Of a stretch of DNA of 64,000 nt, positions 63,356 to 64,000 are shown in pieces. The translations under genes and the position numbers were made by a program. This DNA is from Niabella pedocola. Lineage in GTDB: Bacteria; Bacteroidota; Bacteroidia; Chitinophagales; Chitinophagaceae. The DNA is taken from NCBI RefSeq assembly GCF_021044425.1, contig NZ_JAJNEC010000005.1, forward strand, positions 1,612,001-1,676,000, read 5' to 3'. How positions within the stretch are numbered: position 1 is the first letter of the stretch; each line of letters begins with the position of its first letter. The notes beneath the pieces were generated by a model. It made no database searches and was not told where the DNA came from. It saw only the letters and a list, made by a program, of their open reading frames with translations.

Positions 63356-63371
63356 GGGAGACCTGGGGGAC
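63356..63371. repeat. GGGAGAC-type 16-mer, copy 2
   Basis: GGGAGACCTGGGGGAC, one base different from 60911-60926. A GTCTCC at about 63396 could pair with its GGAGAC, giving a stem between uvrB and mgsA. Confidence 0.55.
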
Positions 63372-63423
63372 GATGATTGTCGCATGAGTCGCATTGTCTC
63401 CTAGTAGACAAACCCCACATCAG

Positions 63424-63885
63424 CTATATGCTGCCTTCCGGCAATTTCCGTTTCAGATACGTCGAATAATCTGTTTGTAATGCCTTGTATTCCTGTATCA
63501 TAAACGGAGCTGCAAACATAAAATCGGCAGTGGCGGCATTACAGGCTACAGGCAGGTTGTAAGTGGCCGATAACCGCAGCAGGGCCTTTACATCCGGGTC
63601 GTGGGGCTGGGCTTCCATGGGATCCCAGAAAAAGATCAGGATGTCCAGCTTATCCTCGGCAATCATAGCGCCGATCTGCTGATCACCACCCAGCGGACCG
63701 CTGAGCAGTTTTTGAATAGGCAATTGCAGGGCCTGCTCCAGGATGGTACCGGTTGTTCCGGTAGCAAATAAGGTATGAGCGGCCAGTTTTTCTTTATTCG
63801 TTATCACCCAGTGTAGTAACTCATCTTTTTTATGATCATGCGCCACCAGCGCAATCCGCTTCCGGGCTCCCAGTATCCGTTCCAT
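63424..63885 (-). CDS. mgsA: Methylglyoxal synthase
   Basis: 153 residues, same length as the E. coli enzyme (152). It converts dihydroxyacetone phosphate to methylglyoxal, a bypass of lower glycolysis when phosphate is low. The residues equivalent to E. coli His19, Asp71, Asp91, His98 and Asp101 are all present with a shift of three: His16, Asp68 (SGPLGGDQQIG), Asp88, His95 and Asp98 (WDPMEAQPHDPDVKAL). A full-length gene with its own upstream region before the window end. Confidence 0.95.
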   Translation of the reverse strand: MERILGARKRIALVAHDHKKDELLHWVITNKEKLAAHTLFATGTTGTILEQALQLPIQKLLSGPLGGDQQIGAMIAEDKLDILIFFWDPMEAQPHDPDVKALLRLSATYNLPVACNAATADFMFAAPFMIQEYKALQTDYSTYLKRKLPEGSI

Positions 63886-64000
63886 TGTCGTATTTTAAGG
63901 ATCTAAAGATAGATAAACCGGGTGCATAAAACTTTTTCGCATTTCTATATTTTTTTACCGCAGGAGAACCTTTGGAGGAGGCTTGTTTTAGTGCAGACCG

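Noticed and set aside
1..64000. tRNA, rRNA or riboswitch genes
   Set aside because: I looked for T-loop patterns and structured leaders in every gap and found none that were convincing.

Overview
The window is chromosomal DNA of a Gram-negative Bacteroidota bacterium, most likely family Chitinophagaceae. The evidence is a SusC/SusD pair, promoters of the Bacteroidota type (TTG/TTTG, about 17 nt, TAnnTTTG), almost no Shine-Dalgarno sequences, many lipoproteins with a Cys-Lys-Lys start, DUF4476 and DoxX proteins, and the conserved birA / rsfS-ftsH-LUD neighbourhood. I see no rRNA, tRNA, CRISPR array, transposase, integrase, phage gene or recognisable defence island. About 52 protein genes are called; one (SusD) is cut by the left edge.

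Layout. 1-7.4 kb: sugar-uptake locus on the minus strand (ROK regulator, SusC, SusD), divergent from an MFS transporter, with an AT-rich palindromic operator between. 7.4-11.6 kb: a seven-repeat beta-propeller surface protein whose C-terminal domain is split by a membrane hairpin, beside a divergent LytS/LytTR two-component pair. 11.6-19.2 kb: lipoproteins, an ArsC/Spx-like thioredoxin-fold protein, an LTA-synthase-like phosphotransferase, NifU-type Fe-S protein, M23 peptidase, NadR-like kinase and M48 protease. 19.7-24 kb: pdxA and carB. 24-33 kb: a VOC protein with a possible ribbon-helix-helix tail, S8 protease, DUF4476 protein, di-haem cytochrome, M23 peptidase with a Lys-rich tail, Bcp peroxiredoxin, Uma2 protein, outer-membrane barrel and birA. 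33-38 kb: rsfS, ftsH, LUD protein and a gamma-glutamylcyclotransferase-like protein. 38.1-39 kb: a non-coding tandem array of units of about 220 bp. 39-45 kb: sulfatase, lpxH, a beta-propeller-like protein, MscS channel, CXXS thioredoxin and MerR regulator. 45-48.5 kb: a candidate small RNA and a four-gene NarL-type two-component operon. 48.5-64 kb: S41 protease, polA, OmpA, GH9 glycosidase, DoxX, uvrB and mgsA.

How the parts fit. Most genes are housekeeping (DNA repair and replication, pyrimidine/arginine and B6 synthesis, lipid A, Fe-S assembly, membrane proteolysis) or cell-envelope functions. The accessory signal lies mainly in the intergenic DNA, which carries at least six repeat families: a 220-bp tandem array built of tiny hairpins, a TTGAGAT heptamer array abutting two unrelated start codons, a GCCGCAGAT-ended MITE-like element, a 40-bp dispersed repeat, a GGGAGAC-type motif either side of uvrB, and two REP-like palindromes. 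No single gene cluster clearly forms an undescribed system. The strongest candidates for novelty are the membrane-hairpin/lipobox insertion in the propeller protein, the repeats that replace the 5' untranslated regions of the ArsC-like gene and uvrB, and the orphan transcript candidate ending at 45188.
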